A DNA stretch of 22,070 nucleotides from Rhodocyclaceae bacterium UBA1310 (GTDB taxonomy: Bacteria > Pseudomonadota > Gammaproteobacteria > Burkholderiales > Rhodocyclaceae): the NCBI GenBank assembly GCA_002307175.1, contig DBTS01000068.1, forward strand, positions 1 through 22,070. Direction: 5' to 3'. This document shows positions 7,558-15,307 of the stretch, in pieces. Numbering within the stretch: the stretch's first letter is position 1; each line of letters begins with the position of its first letter. The position numbers and the translations under genes were made by a program. The notes under the pieces were generated by a model. The model was not told where the DNA came from, did not search any database, and saw only the letters and a program-made list of their open reading frames with translations.

Positions 7558-9177
7558 TCATAGTGCTTCCCTGGGTTTATCCGCACGCAGGGGAGAGCGC
7601 AGCGGAATCTCGATGATGAATTCCGCCCCCGCACCGGGTTCGCTCACCACCCAGATCTTCCCGCCCAGCAGCCCCGTCACAATGTTGTAGGCAATGCTCA
7701 GCCCCAGCCCCGAGCCACCCCGGCCAAGGCGGGTGGTGAAGAAGGGGTCGAAGATATGCTGGCGGATCTCCTCGCTCATCCCCACGCCATCATCCTTGAT
7801 GCTGAGCCGCACCATGTCCTCATTCGTGAGTTTGGCACTGAGCTGCAGATTGCCCTCGGCACGCCCGTCGAACGCGTGAATCAGGGCATTGAGTTCAAGG
7901 TTTGCCAGCACCTGTCCCAGCGGGCCTGGATAACTATCGAGCTGCAGATCGGCATCAATATCCAGATGGAGTTTGATCGGCGTGTGCTTGAAGCGCGGGC
8001 TCAGCGTCATCTGCAGCTCATCAATGAAACTGTGGAGCTTGAAGATGCGGCGCTGCTCGCTGGTCTGGTCCACCGCCACCTGGCGGAATTTATCCACCAT
8101 GTCAGCGGCGCGCTGTACGTTGCGCTGCATGATCGTCAGGCCTTCCCCGATATCCGCCATGAAGCCCTCGAACGCCGCCTTGCGCAGGTTCCCCTGATCC
8201 ACATCCGCGCTCAGGCTGCGATAATGGTCCATAAGTGTCGAAGCCACTGTGAGGCTCGATCCCAGCGGCGTATTCAGCTCATGCGCAATGCCGGCCACCA
8301 TGCGCCCCAGCGAGGCCAGGCGGTCAGCCTCGATCAGCTCGCTCTGGGTTCGCTGCAGGTTTCCCAGCGTTTCGGAGAGGCGTGTGTTGCTCGCCTCCAG
8401 CTCATGCGTGCGCTCGGTCACCCGTTGTTCCAGATCGGTTGCATGCTCGGCAATGAGCCGGTTCTTCTCCTCCAGATCGGCGAAGGCCCCCGCGAGCGCG
8501 AGTCGTGTGGATTCCAGGCTGCCCGCCAGCTGCCCGAGTTCATCATTGCGGCGCAGCCCGATGGGTTGCGACAGATCACGTTGTGCCAGCCTCGAAGACA
8601 TCCGCTTCAGATATTCGATCGGCTTGACGAGCTGCCAGTGCATCACGATGAAGATCAGGAGCAGCGAACACACCAGCCCTACCAGCGTGCGTACAACAAT
8701 CTGAGTCTGGGCAGCCCGTGCCAGCTTTGATGCAGACTCCGTCGACATTATGATTTTCACAGAGCCGATATTGCGATCCAGATAGTGGATTTCACGCGTC
8801 ATCGCAATGATGTCGTCACCGGGGTCGATGGGGCGCGAATAACTCAAAAAAGGCTTCTTCTGCTGCGCATCGAGAACCATCAGGGAGGCGATCCGCTGAT
8901 CTGAAAAAACAGCCTGTGCCACAGCCCGCCCCAGTTCCGGCGAAACCTGCCAGAGCGGATCGCGCATCCCCTCTGCGCTCACCTCGGTGTAGCGGCGCAG
9001 GTCTTCCTGCAGACGCGTGAAAGCCTCCGTGCGCACGGAAACGCCCTCCTGGCGGGCCAGTAACAGGCCCGGAATGGCCAGCCCGAGGGCTACCGCCAGC
9101 ACAATCAGCAGGCGCAGGCGTGAAAGATGCTCCACCCACCAGTTCAGATTCAGCCAGCGCGTCAATCGCTTAGGCAT
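7558..9177 (-). CDS. Membrane sensor histidine kinase
   Basis: A 539-residue HAMP histidine kinase that would autophosphorylate and pass phosphate to a response regulator. Order: membrane helix about 22-41, a periplasmic sensor of about 120 residues (42-160), membrane helix about 162-181, HAMP about 182-235, a long coiled coil (235-285), HisKA with phospho-acceptor H299 in AGIAHELNTPLGSS, then the ATPase domain with N-box NLELNALIHAF (427-437), G1 DDGVGM (462-467), F-box FDPFFTTR (476-483) and G2 GGSGLGLSI (487-495). The HELNTPLG form of the H-box is seen in kinases of the HK4-like group. The start is supported by CGGAG 9 bases upstream. No response regulator gene adjoins it on either side, so its partner is elsewhere. 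The promoter region carries an 11-bp-period direct repeat. Confidence 0.95.
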   Translation of the reverse strand: MPKRLTRWLNLNWWVEHLSRLRLLIVLAVALGLAIPGLLLARQEGVSVRTEAFTRLQEDLRRYTEVSAEGMRDPLWQVSPELGRAVAQAVFSDQRIASLMVLDAQQKKPFLSYSRPIDPGDDIIAMTREIHYLDRNIGSVKIIMSTESASKLARAAQTQIVVRTLVGLVCSLLLIFIVMHWQLVKPIEYLKRMSSRLAQRDLSQPIGLRRNDELGQLAGSLESTRLALAGAFADLEEKNRLIAEHATDLEQRVTERTHELEASNTRLSETLGNLQRTQSELIEADRLASLGRMVAGIAHELNTPLGSSLTVASTLMDHYRSLSADVDQGNLRKAAFEGFMADIGEGLTIMQRNVQRAADMVDKFRQVAVDQTSEQRRIFKLHSFIDELQMTLSPRFKHTPIKLHLDIDADLQLDSYPGPLGQVLANLELNALIHAFDGRAEGNLQLSAKLTNEDMVRLSIKDDGVGMSEEIRQHIFDPFFTTRLGRGGSGLGLSIAYNIVTGLLGGKIWVVSEPGAGAEFIIEIPLRSPLRADKPREAL

Positions 9178-9566
9178 GGCGTGGCTCCGTTAAAGATCGG
9201 GATGCAAAGTCAGAAAGCATGGTCACTGCTGTCAGCCCGCGCATTCAACAGGTCTTATACTGCAGGGGCTGTGAATCCAGGTTGAATCCATTGTGTTTTT
9301 TCCCAACAGACTCAAGCTCTCATTGTAGAACCCTCCAGCCCTAAAAAGCAGCCCTAATGCACATCAGGCCGTCTGACGGGTTTGCCGTGCTGCAAAGCGC
9401 GATTTGCCTTATGCTGTGGCTAGTCTGGAAGGCTGCGGCGTTTGCGGTCGCAGCGCTGGTGGCAGGCTGGCCCAGGCCAGTCTCCCCGCCGCCGGAACCG
9501 TAGTGCTGCCTGCTCCGCCGGTTTTCGGGCCGGGCTTCTCCTGTTTTGCCAAATCGAGGATGTTTG
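9178..9566. other. Divergent intergenic region between the kinase and the protease
   Basis: A 389-base gap holding both outward promoters. On the kinase side a TATAAG (9254-9259 read on minus) lies 76 bases before the kinase start, with the repeated TGAATCCA at its -35 position. No convincing -35/-10 pair was found for the protease; its ribosome binding site GAGGA (9556-9560) is clear. No small gene was recognised. Confidence 0.6.
9254..9290 (-). promoter_or_regulatory. Kinase promoter with 11-bp-spaced direct repeats
   Basis: TGAATCCA occurs at 9272-9279 and again at 9283-9290, a period of exactly 11 bp. On the minus strand this is TGGATTCA twice, ending 12 bases upstream of a TATAAG -10 and covering the -35 position, where no good -35 hexamer exists. 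OmpR/PhoB-type regulators bind such 11-bp direct repeats in place of a -35. Which regulator binds here is unknown. Confidence 0.45.
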
Positions 9567-10904
9567 ATGCATAAGTATTCGAGCCTGCTGCTGGGGTGCC
9601 TGCTGGCTGGCCTGAGCGCAAGTGGCTGGTGCGCCGAAGCGGATTCCGCTGCGGTGGAGAAGGCAATTCCGGCCAAGGGGGCCGACATTTTTGCGCACGT
9701 GCGCCCCTCGGTGGTCGCGCTGCGAACCTCGCTCACAGACTCCGATCACTGGAGCTCCGCAGGATCGGGCTTCCAGGTGGATGAGCGCGGCTGGGCAATC
9801 ACCAACTTCCATGTGGTGGCGGAATACCTTTTCGGCCGCGATAAATACGCACTGCACTACCGCCTTGCCGATGGGCAGGATGGGCTTGCGGATGTCATTG
9901 CGGTCGATGTCATTGACGATCTGGCCCTGGTGGCCCCGCGCAAATCCCTGGCCCGTGAGCATGTGCACTCGCTGGGCCTGCCGGATATCAGCCGCCTGCC
10001 AGCCCCCGCGCAGGGCGATTCGGTGTTTGCCATCGGCAACCCCCTCAATCTCGGCGTCACCATCACCAGCGGCAGCTACTCCGGCATCGTCTCGGGCAGC
10101 TTCGAGCGGCAGATCCACTATACCGGCGTGCTCAACCCCGGCATGAGTGGCGGGCCGGCTGTCGATGCGCAGGGGCATCTGGTAGGGGTTAATGTCGCCC
10201 ATCAGGTCAATGCCGAATCCGTCAGCTTTCTGGTGCCCATCGAGCATGCCGTGCGCCTGTATCAGAGCGCACAGAAACTGAGCAAGCCGCTCGGCGATTT
10301 TCGCGCTGTGATCACCCACCAGCTTGATGCCGAGCAGGCCCGGCAATCGCGGCTGGCCTTTGCCAAGCCCTGGGAAACCGAGCCTTTCGGCAACTACCGG
10401 GTGCCCGATATTCTTACTGACTACAGCGATTGCGGCGCCGCCAGCAATCAATCTTCCGATGCGCCACCACCCGTTGAGCGCAAGATCATCAGCTGTTCGT
10501 TCAAAACCTCGACGCAGCCTGTGGATGGTGAGATCAGTTCCTTTGTCACCTACAAGTACACCCTGGTGCAGGCCCGCAAATCCTCGCACCTGAATGCCTT
10601 CCAGCTTGCCGCAGCGGCTGATCCGGTATTCCGCGAAGGCGTCAGCTCGCCGCAGAGCACCACCGCCGCCCCCCAGCAGTGCCAGGATCGCCTCACCTAT
10701 GCCGGCCCCAGGCAGGATCTGCCTGTTCGCCTGCTCTGGTGTGCCCAGGCCTACCGCGATTTCCCCGGCATCTATGATTTCCAGATTGCCGTCTCCGCCC
10801 GCAAGAAAAACGATGCCGTGCTGGTCACCCGCCTGACGCTCGCCGGCTTCAACTGGCAGAATGCCCTGGGCTTTACGCAACGCCTGCTGGAGGGCATCCA
10901 ATGA
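9567..10904 (+). CDS. Secreted trypsin-like serine protease (DegP/HtrA-like fold, no PDZ)
   Basis: A 445-residue exported protein. A signal peptide (1-23, cleavage after the WCA of SASGWCA) precedes a two-barrel protease domain of about 40-235 with the full triad: H82 in TNFHVV, D118 in VIDDLALV, S194 in NPGMSGGPAV. FAIGNPLNLG and the VSFLVPIEHA strand are also typical of HtrA-type proteases. There is no PDZ domain; instead about 200 residues (240-445) of unrecognised sequence with several cysteines (near QCQDRL and LWCAQAY) follow, perhaps a second periplasmic domain. ATG 9567 is preferred over 9546 because GAGGA lies 6 bases upstream and the signal peptide begins there. The stop overlaps the next start as ATGA, implying translational coupling. 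The substrate is unknown. Confidence 0.9.
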   Translation: MHKYSSLLLGCLLAGLSASGWCAEADSAAVEKAIPAKGADIFAHVRPSVVALRTSLTDSDHWSSAGSGFQVDERGWAITNFHVVAEYLFGRDKYALHYRLADGQDGLADVIAVDVIDDLALVAPRKSLAREHVHSLGLPDISRLPAPAQGDSVFAIGNPLNLGVTITSGSYSGIVSGSFERQIHYTGVLNPGMSGGPAVDAQGHLVGVNVAHQVNAESVSFLVPIEHAVRLYQSAQKLSKPLGDFRAVITHQLDAEQARQSRLAFAKPWETEPFGNYRVPDILTDYSDCGAASNQSSDAPPPVERKIISCSFKTSTQPVDGEISSFVTYKYTLVQARKSSHLNAFQLAAAADPVFREGVSSPQSTTAAPQQCQDRLTYAGPRQDLPVRLLWCAQAYRDFPGIYDFQIAVSARKKNDAVLVTRLTLAGFNWQNALGFTQRLLEGIQ

Positions 10905-11875
10905 ATCTGTGGATCGAACTGATCTCCGAGCGCCATGGCGTGCAGACGCGCACGCGCTTCGAATCCTTCCCCGTGCGCATCGGGCGCAGCTATGCCTGCC
11001 ATTTCCTCGTGGATTCGGCCGTCGCCGCCCCCGAGCATCTGGAGATTGATCTGGGCGAAGATGGCGTGCCGGTGGCCCGCGCCCTGGGCGACAACACCTT
11101 CGCCGTCGAAGGGCTTCCCGGCACTCACCGGGAATTCTCCGTGAATGCGGATAACATGATCCGGCTCGGCCACGGATTGATCCGTGTGCGCACCGAGCGT
11201 GATCTGCTCGAAGCCAGCGATCAGGCCCCCGAAGTTCTCACTGCGGTGCAGCGGGTCCGTCGCTTCGCCCTGGCAGCCTCTCCGGCCCTGGCCGCACTGG
11301 TGATTGATGCTGCAGACAAGTGGCTCAACAGCACGGATGGCGATTTCCTCGTCGAAGTGCTTACCACCGGCTTCTGGCAGATCATCATCGTGGTGGCCTG
11401 GGTGGCTGTCACCGCCATGATCGCGTATTCCCTGCACCACGACAGTCGCCTCCTCAAGCTTCTGCGCGCAGTGGGCTACGGCATGCTGGGTGTCGCACTG
11501 GTGCATGGTGTGCTGCCCCTGGCGATGGCAGCAGTCAATGCCGGCACAGGGGAGCGCTTCTCCCAGTTCTTCGTGCCGTTTGTGATCAGCATCAGCGTTC
11601 TGCTCAGCTTCTTTTACATGCTCAGAAAGCGCCCGCTCACACGCATGTATGCCACGCTGGGCCTGCTGCTTGCCGCCGCAATCGGTGGCGTCAGCTGCTA
11701 TCAGGATTACCGCGGAGACGCCGTGCAGGCCAGCCCGCAGATCGCCAGGCTGGTGCCATCCTTTGTGCAGCTCTCGCCCACGCAAAATCGTGGCGATGTG
11801 CTCAAATCATTTGCCGGCATGGAAAAAGATCTCGCCGCCTCGCGCACAGGAGAGATCCCCGACGAAGTGCGCTGA
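10901..11875 (+). CDS. Membrane protein with degenerate FHA-like N-terminal domain
   Basis: 324 residues. Residues 1-105 resemble an FHA fold: FPVRIGRSYACHFLVD (23-38) matches the first conserved strand and GR turn, and IRLGHGLIRVR (87-97) a later one. The usual S-R-x-H phosphothreonine loop reads APEH (43-46), so phosphopeptide binding is doubtful. About five membrane helices follow (about 122-138, 152-178, 187-212, 220-240, 248-266), then a short soluble tail of about 55 residues. There is no signal peptide, so the FHA-like part is probably cytoplasmic. It overlaps the protease gene by 4 bases and both appear to form one transcription unit, suggesting a membrane anchor or sensor for the secreted protease. 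I do not recognise a named family for the whole protein. Confidence 0.8.
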   Translation: MNLWIELISERHGVQTRTRFESFPVRIGRSYACHFLVDSAVAAPEHLEIDLGEDGVPVARALGDNTFAVEGLPGTHREFSVNADNMIRLGHGLIRVRTERDLLEASDQAPEVLTAVQRVRRFALAASPALAALVIDAADKWLNSTDGDFLVEVLTTGFWQIIIVVAWVAVTAMIAYSLHHDSRLLKLLRAVGYGMLGVALVHGVLPLAMAAVNAGTGERFSQFFVPFVISISVLLSFFYMLRKRPLTRMYATLGLLLAAAIGGVSCYQDYRGDAVQASPQIARLVPSFVQLSPTQNRGDVLKSFAGMEKDLAASRTGEIPDEVR

Positions 11876-11890
11876 GCAGGGCAGGGGGTG

Positions 11891-12427
11891 CTAGAGGTCT
11901 TGGGCATTCGCACTCCCCGCCACAAAGCACCAGTGCCACGGTTCATACAGGAATCCTGCCGGATTGTTTTCCGGGTATGACATCCGAAACCCGGATTCGC
12001 CCGCATGCCGGCAGAGCCACGCAAAGGCCGCCGTCTGCGCGAATCCGGTTTCGAGTGCCTGTGATTCCGGTGTGCCAATATCAATCGCCAGCCCCGTATG
12101 GTGCTCGCTGAATCCCGGTGGTGCGCTCACCTGCAGAATTTCATCCAGGCTCAAGCCCTGCGCAAGCTTGCGGCGGATGATCTGCGCCTGCCTGTCAATA
12201 CTGCGGAAGGCGGATACGATCAGGAGTGGCAATCCTTCTGCCTTTGCCGCCGCCTGCATGGTTTTCCAGGCCTGCGCAGCTGCAGGCGCCAGAAAATGCT
12301 CACGCCCGTCCGCCCCCAACTCCACGAACACCAGATGCGAGGCCTCCTCGCACCGGCTCAACTGGCGCGCCTCAAAGAATTCAGGCGGAATGCCCAGATT
12401 CCGCAGATCATCAGGATTTTGGTTCAT
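11891..12427 (-). CDS. VanY/DacB-type D-alanyl-D-alanine carboxypeptidase (M15B)
   Basis: A zinc D,D- or L,D-peptidase trimming the peptide stems of peptidoglycan. The 178-residue protein has the core SAFRSIDRQAQII (72-84), the zinc motif SEHHTGLAID (107-116; H109 and D116 as ligands in SxHxxGxAxD) and EPWHW (162-166) with catalytic E162 and ligand H165. This is a complete active site. There is no signal peptide or membrane helix, unusual for an enzyme acting on the cell wall, and the start has no good Shine-Dalgarno, but no better upstream start is visible. It is convergent with the FHA-like gene, stops 15 bases apart, so it is not in that operon. Confidence 0.88.
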   Translation of the reverse strand: MNQNPDDLRNLGIPPEFFEARQLSRCEEASHLVFVELGADGREHFLAPAAAQAWKTMQAAAKAEGLPLLIVSAFRSIDRQAQIIRRKLAQGLSLDEILQVSAPPGFSEHHTGLAIDIGTPESQALETGFAQTAAFAWLCRHAGESGFRMSYPENNPAGFLYEPWHWCFVAGSANAQDL

Positions 12428-12493
12428 CCGGTTTTGCGTGGGTTCAAGGTGGCAGATGCAATATCCCTGCGCGTTTTACTGTGCCACCATTTC

Positions 12494-12842
12494 TCATGCG
12501 GCGCAATTCCGCTTACGCTCCATTGTTCCTGCTTCGCAGTGCCCTACGCAAACCGGTGGGTGTGCCAAAGATGAAGGGTGACAATGAGCGAAAGCGAATT
12601 GCACCGAACGTGTACTCAAAACGATGATAGGGTGATGCGGGTTCGGTATACGCGGAAGGTACAATTTTCATGCGGCGCAATTCCGCTTACGCTCCATTGT
12701 TCCTGCTTCGCAGCGCCCTACGCAAACCGGTGGGTGTGCCAAAGATGAAGGGTGACAATGAGCGAAAGCGAATTGCACCGAACGTGTACTCAAAACGATG
12801 ATAGGGTGATGTGGGTTCGGTATACGCGGAAGGTGCAATTTT
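12494..12842. repeat. 174-bp tandem duplication
   Basis: Copy 1 runs 12494-12667 and copy 2 12668-12841, identical except for three substitutions (TGCCC/CGCCC after TTCGCAG, GATGC/GATGT, GGTAC/GGTGC). The near identity implies recent duplication or conversion. Each unit starts with CATGCGGCGCAATTCCGC and ends in CAATTTT. No coding frame is conserved across the unit. Confidence 0.92.
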
Positions 12843-13058
12843 GATCGCTCCGACGGTCCTCCGTGGGAGTGTAGGTCCCACCGCTCTGCGGTGGCCCTCG
12901 CTTGCGATAACGGCACGACTCCAGAATAGACGGCGGAGATGGGTTCCCTGTCCTAGGGGTGTATTGGGAAAAATCGTGAGCCGGGCATACATGAGAGCGC
13001 GGTCACCGCGGAGCGGTGAAACAGGCATTCCCACGGAGGACCGTGGGAACGATCAAAA
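12839..13058. repeat. 220-bp element with terminal inverted repeats and paired hairpins
   Basis: The ends are inverted copies: TTTTGATCG (from 12839) against CGATCAAAA (to 13058), then, after a 6-base mismatched stretch, CGGTCCTCCGTGGGA (12854-12868) against TCCCACGGAGGACCG (13029-13043). Inside, each arm carries its own hairpin of the same stem: CCACCGC/GCGGTGG at 12878-12894 and TCACCGC/GCGGTGA at 13003-13019. The right arm alone also folds (CCCACGG/CCGTGGG, 13030-13047). No transposase and no clear target duplication, so it is MITE-like or a structured intergenic repeat. Confidence 0.75.
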
Positions 13059-13074
13059 ACCGTGGCGACAACAA

Positions 13075-13227
13075 ATGCCAATGGCGTAGGGTGGGAAAGC
13101 CGAAGGCGTCTCCCAACGCTTTTCTACCCTGTCGCATACCCTTTGCGCGCAGATAGATTATTCTGCGGGGAAGTTTAACGCCCCATGCGTCGGAAGGCAC
13201 TGCACTTTTCTGAAATACATCATTGGC
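13075..13227 (+). repeat. Dispersed repeat module B, copy 1
   Basis: Begins ATGCCAATGGCGTAGG and contains the hairpin GGGAAAGCCGAAGGCGTCTCCC (stem GCC/GGC inside GGGA/TCCC), followed by a conserved stretch through AGATAGATTATTC and CCCCATGCGTCGGAAGGC. The same order recurs at 13369-13520, and the hairpin part recurs inverted at 19358-19411. Confidence 0.85.
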
Positions 13228-13246
13228 ATGCCGCGCCAGCTTGTCT

Positions 13247-13293
13247 TAGGGCGCGGCGAAGCCGGAACAATGGAGCGCAGCGCTATTGCGCCG
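13247..13293 (-). repeat. Inverted partial copy of repeat module A
   Basis: Read on the minus strand, this stretch (CGGCGCAATAGCGCTGCGCT, then CCATTGTTCC and GGCTTCGC) is a diverged copy of the first 50 bases of the 174-bp tandem unit (CGGCGCAATTCCGCTTACGC, CCATTGTTCC, TGCTTCGC). Confidence 0.65.
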
Positions 13294-13368
13294 ATTGTGA
13301 GACTCCGCCCGTGAGGGAAGAAAATGTTTCTGCTTCGCAGCGCCCTACGAAAAACGCGGCGAAAATTG

Positions 13369-13520
13369 ATGCCAATGGCGTAGGTTGGGAAAGCCGAAGG
13401 CGTCTCCCAACGCTTTGCTACCCTGTCGCTGACCCTTTGCGCGCAGATAGATTATTCAGCGGGGAAGTTTAAGGCCCCATGCGTCGGAAGGCGCTGCGTC
13501 TTTCCTACCACATCATTGGT
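13369..13520 (+). repeat. Dispersed repeat module B, copy 2
   Basis: A direct repeat of 13075-13227, offset by 294 bp at the left end and 293 at the right, so at least one indel separates them. Here the hairpin is perfect: GTTGGGA pairs with TCCCAAC around GCC-GAA-GGC. The preceding bases (TGCTTCGCAGCGCCCTACG at 13331-13349) are again part of module A, so A and B tend to travel together. Confidence 0.85.
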
Positions 13521-13580
13521 ATACAAGGCCGGCTCTTCCGCCTTGCATTCCAACCCGATGGCGAAAATCTGTCACAAGCC

Positions 13581-13618
13581 CCGCATCCACACAAGCGGAT
13601 TCCATTGCGTGGATGCGG
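13581..13618 (-). terminator. Terminator-like hairpin after the YbhB/PEBP gene
   Basis: CCGCATCCAC (13581-13590) pairs perfectly over 10 bp with GTGGATGCGG (13609-13618), loop 18 bases. It starts 8 bases after the stop codon on the minus strand. The downstream tract is only moderately T-rich. Confidence 0.55.
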
Positions 13619-13626
13619 CATTGCCT

Positions 13627-14181
13627 TTATCGACCGTACAAGCCCTGCAGTGTCGCCGTGCCCAGGCGGTTGGCATTGAGCGTGAAGCCGATCAGCGCTG
13701 CCGTGGCGTCAGCCGGCACTTCCAGCTTATCCACCTTCAGCGCATACACGGTGATGATGTAGCGGTGCGGCTTGTCGCCCACTGGCGGGCAGGCCCCGCC
13801 GAAGCCCTTGCTGCCATAGTCCGTGCGCCCCTGCTGCGAGCCTGCCGGCAGCTTGCTGCCATCGGCAGTGCCCGCGCCCTGGGCGAGCTGCTGCACAGAG
13901 GCCGGAATATCGTAAGCCAGCCAATGCCACCAGCCCGATCCCGTCGGCGCATCCGGGTCATACACCGTCACGGCAAAGCTCCTGGTGCCCTGCGGTGCGT
14001 TTTTCCAGGCCAGGGCGGGGGAGATATTCGGGCCAGTGCAGCCAAAGCCGTTGAACACATGGATGTCGTTCAGGCGCCCGCCCGGCTGTATCGTTGGGCT
14101 GCTCACCGAAAAGTCCGCAGCACTGGCTGCCCAGGCCTGCCCCAGCAACGCGGCGCCAAGCGCCAGAGAAACGAGTTTCAT
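13627..14181 (-). CDS. Exported YbhB/YbcL-family (PEBP-like) protein
   Basis: 184 residues with a signal peptide (1-21 or 22, cleavage near ASA-ADF) and a phosphatidylethanolamine-binding-protein fold. Family motifs: DPDAPTGSGWWHW (75-87), which lines the ligand pocket, and GDKPHRYIITVYAL (135-148). Bacterial members are called Raf kinase inhibitor-like by homology; their ligand and role are mostly unknown. Its likely site is the periplasm. ATG 14181 has AGGGTGA about 6 bases upstream. It follows the AraC-family gene by 55 bases on the same strand, so the two may be co-transcribed. Confidence 0.92.
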   Translation of the reverse strand: MKLVSLALGAALLGQAWAASAADFSVSSPTIQPGGRLNDIHVFNGFGCTGPNISPALAWKNAPQGTRSFAVTVYDPDAPTGSGWWHWLAYDIPASVQQLAQGAGTADGSKLPAGSQQGRTDYGSKGFGGACPPVGDKPHRYIITVYALKVDKLEVPADATAALIGFTLNANRLGTATLQGLYGR

Positions 14182-14236
14182 GGTGTCACCCTGTGTAAAA
14201 GTAAAACGCCAGTCTGCCAGCCACAGCCCTCACCGG

Positions 14237-15079
14237 TTATTCAGTTTCGGTCAATTCCTGTGCAGATTCTTTCAATCTCGCCCGCACCACCGAAGGGCTC
14301 ACTCCCCAGCGCTCCTGAAACACTGCAGAAAAGCGGCTGTGGGAATCCCACCCACACTGCCTTGCCACTTCCCCGACCGGCGTTGCTGTCGTCTGCAGCA
14401 GCGCCAGCGCGCGCTCCAATCGCGCTTCCCGCACTACAGCCGCCACGCTTGTGCCCTTGCCATCCAGGCGCCGTCGCAGCGAAGATTCACTCAGGTGGAA
14501 ACGCTCCGCCAGCATCGGCACATTCCATTCTGCCTCGGGCTGTTGCCACACCAGCTGGCGGATACGCTCGCTCCAGTCCATCTCCGAGGCCGGTGCAAAA
14601 TAAAGGCCCCGCTCCGCCAGCAGGATCAGCACTTCCTGCAGGCGATGGTGCTGAATGCGTGCCGAGCCCGGCTGGCCCGATTGCGCCGGCAGCGTGCGCT
14701 GCATTGCCCCCAGCAGCTCCTCATCCAGCGTGATGAGCTGGTTCGCATGCACCGCCTGCGCCCCCGCTTCCAGCGCGCAGGGCAGGTTTTCGCGCACCAG
14801 CGCATCATCGAAGCTCAGCACAATCGCCTCGTAGCGCAGATCTCCGGCAGGATCATTGATCACATCCCACTGCGTATTCTGCGCCACCAGCAAAGCCTGC
14901 CCCGGCTTTGCCGCCACGTGCCCATGGGCTGAGTGCAATTCCTTGCGCCCGGCCTGCACCCCCACCAGCAGATGCTGCCGAATCGTCAGTGTGGCAAGCC
15001 TGTAGCTCTGCGTGGCGAGAATCCTCGCGCCCGCGCGCGCCGTAGCGATTGCAGATTCCTGAAAGGCCGAAGTTTCCAT
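14237..15079 (-). CDS. AraC-family transcriptional regulator
   Basis: A one-component regulator: an N-terminal sensing domain (about 15-150; beta-rich, LLVGVQAGRKELHS...KPGQALLV) and a C-terminal pair of helix-turn-helix motifs (about 184-272). HTH 1 is VPMLAERFHLSESSLRRRL (187-205) and HTH 2 lies in VGEVARQCGWDSHSRFSAVF (235-254), followed by the family's FxxRWGVSPSxxR end. The frame stays open to 15226, but that extension is unlike the family; ATG 15079 (METSAFQES) is the best estimate although no Shine-Dalgarno precedes it. The neighbouring YbhB protein downstream is a plausible target. The inducer is unknown. Confidence 0.88.
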   Translation of the reverse strand: METSAFQESAIATARAGARILATQSYRLATLTIRQHLLVGVQAGRKELHSAHGHVAAKPGQALLVAQNTQWDVINDPAGDLRYEAIVLSFDDALVRENLPCALEAGAQAVHANQLITLDEELLGAMQRTLPAQSGQPGSARIQHHRLQEVLILLAERGLYFAPASEMDWSERIRQLVWQQPEAEWNVPMLAERFHLSESSLRRRLDGKGTSVAAVVREARLERALALLQTTATPVGEVARQCGWDSHSRFSAVFQERWGVSPSVVRARLKESAQELTETE

Positions 15080-15259
15080 GAGGGGGCGGGTTGGTGGCTG
15101 GGGGGAAGGCAACTGTAGCAAAGGGAGTGCTACACAAGCATAGAACATCCAGGCGCTTGCTCGGGGGCGTGTGAAAGCCCGTCGCAGGGGCAGAGCAACT
15201 GCAAGATCTGTCAGCGGGCTAGCCATCCTCTACCGGTTCAAGCCCGGCAATGCCCTGGC

Positions 15260-15295
15260 AATCAGGCGCCCGTGTATCCGGGCAGGCGCCTGATT
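15260..15295 (-). terminator. Strong hairpin after the DUF2339 gene
   Basis: An 11-bp perfect inverted repeat, AATCAGGCGCC (15260-15270) with GGCGCCTGATT (15285-15295), loop 14 bases, starts 12 bases past the DUF2339 stop on the minus strand. There is no long T-tract, but the position and stability suggest transcript-end formation before the AraC-family gene. Confidence 0.55.
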
Positions 15296-15307
15296 CACCT
15301 CATCGGG

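Larger units (their letters stand above)
12428..13626. other. 1.2-kb gene-free repeat cluster
   Basis: No credible gene; the short open frames here are broken and repeat-derived. It holds a 174-bp tandem duplication, a 220-bp symmetric inverted-repeat element, two direct copies of a 150-bp module about 294 bp apart, and an inverted partial copy of the module in the tandem unit. A terminator-like hairpin for the PEBP gene closes it on the right. Confidence 0.8.

Noticed and set aside
9420..10901. 493-codon open frame on the minus strand opposite the protease gene
   Set aside because: It mirrors the protease codons in GC-rich DNA, has no recognisable motif or ribosome site, and the plus-strand gene has a full catalytic triad and signal peptide.
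12428..13626. CRISPR array in the repeat cluster
   Set aside because: The repeats are long (150-220 bp), tandem or inverted, without short regular repeats and unique spacers.
13516..14733. 405-codon open frame on the plus strand over the PEBP and AraC genes
   Set aside because: It crosses two well-supported minus-strand genes, is Pro/Ala/Arg-rich and matches nothing.
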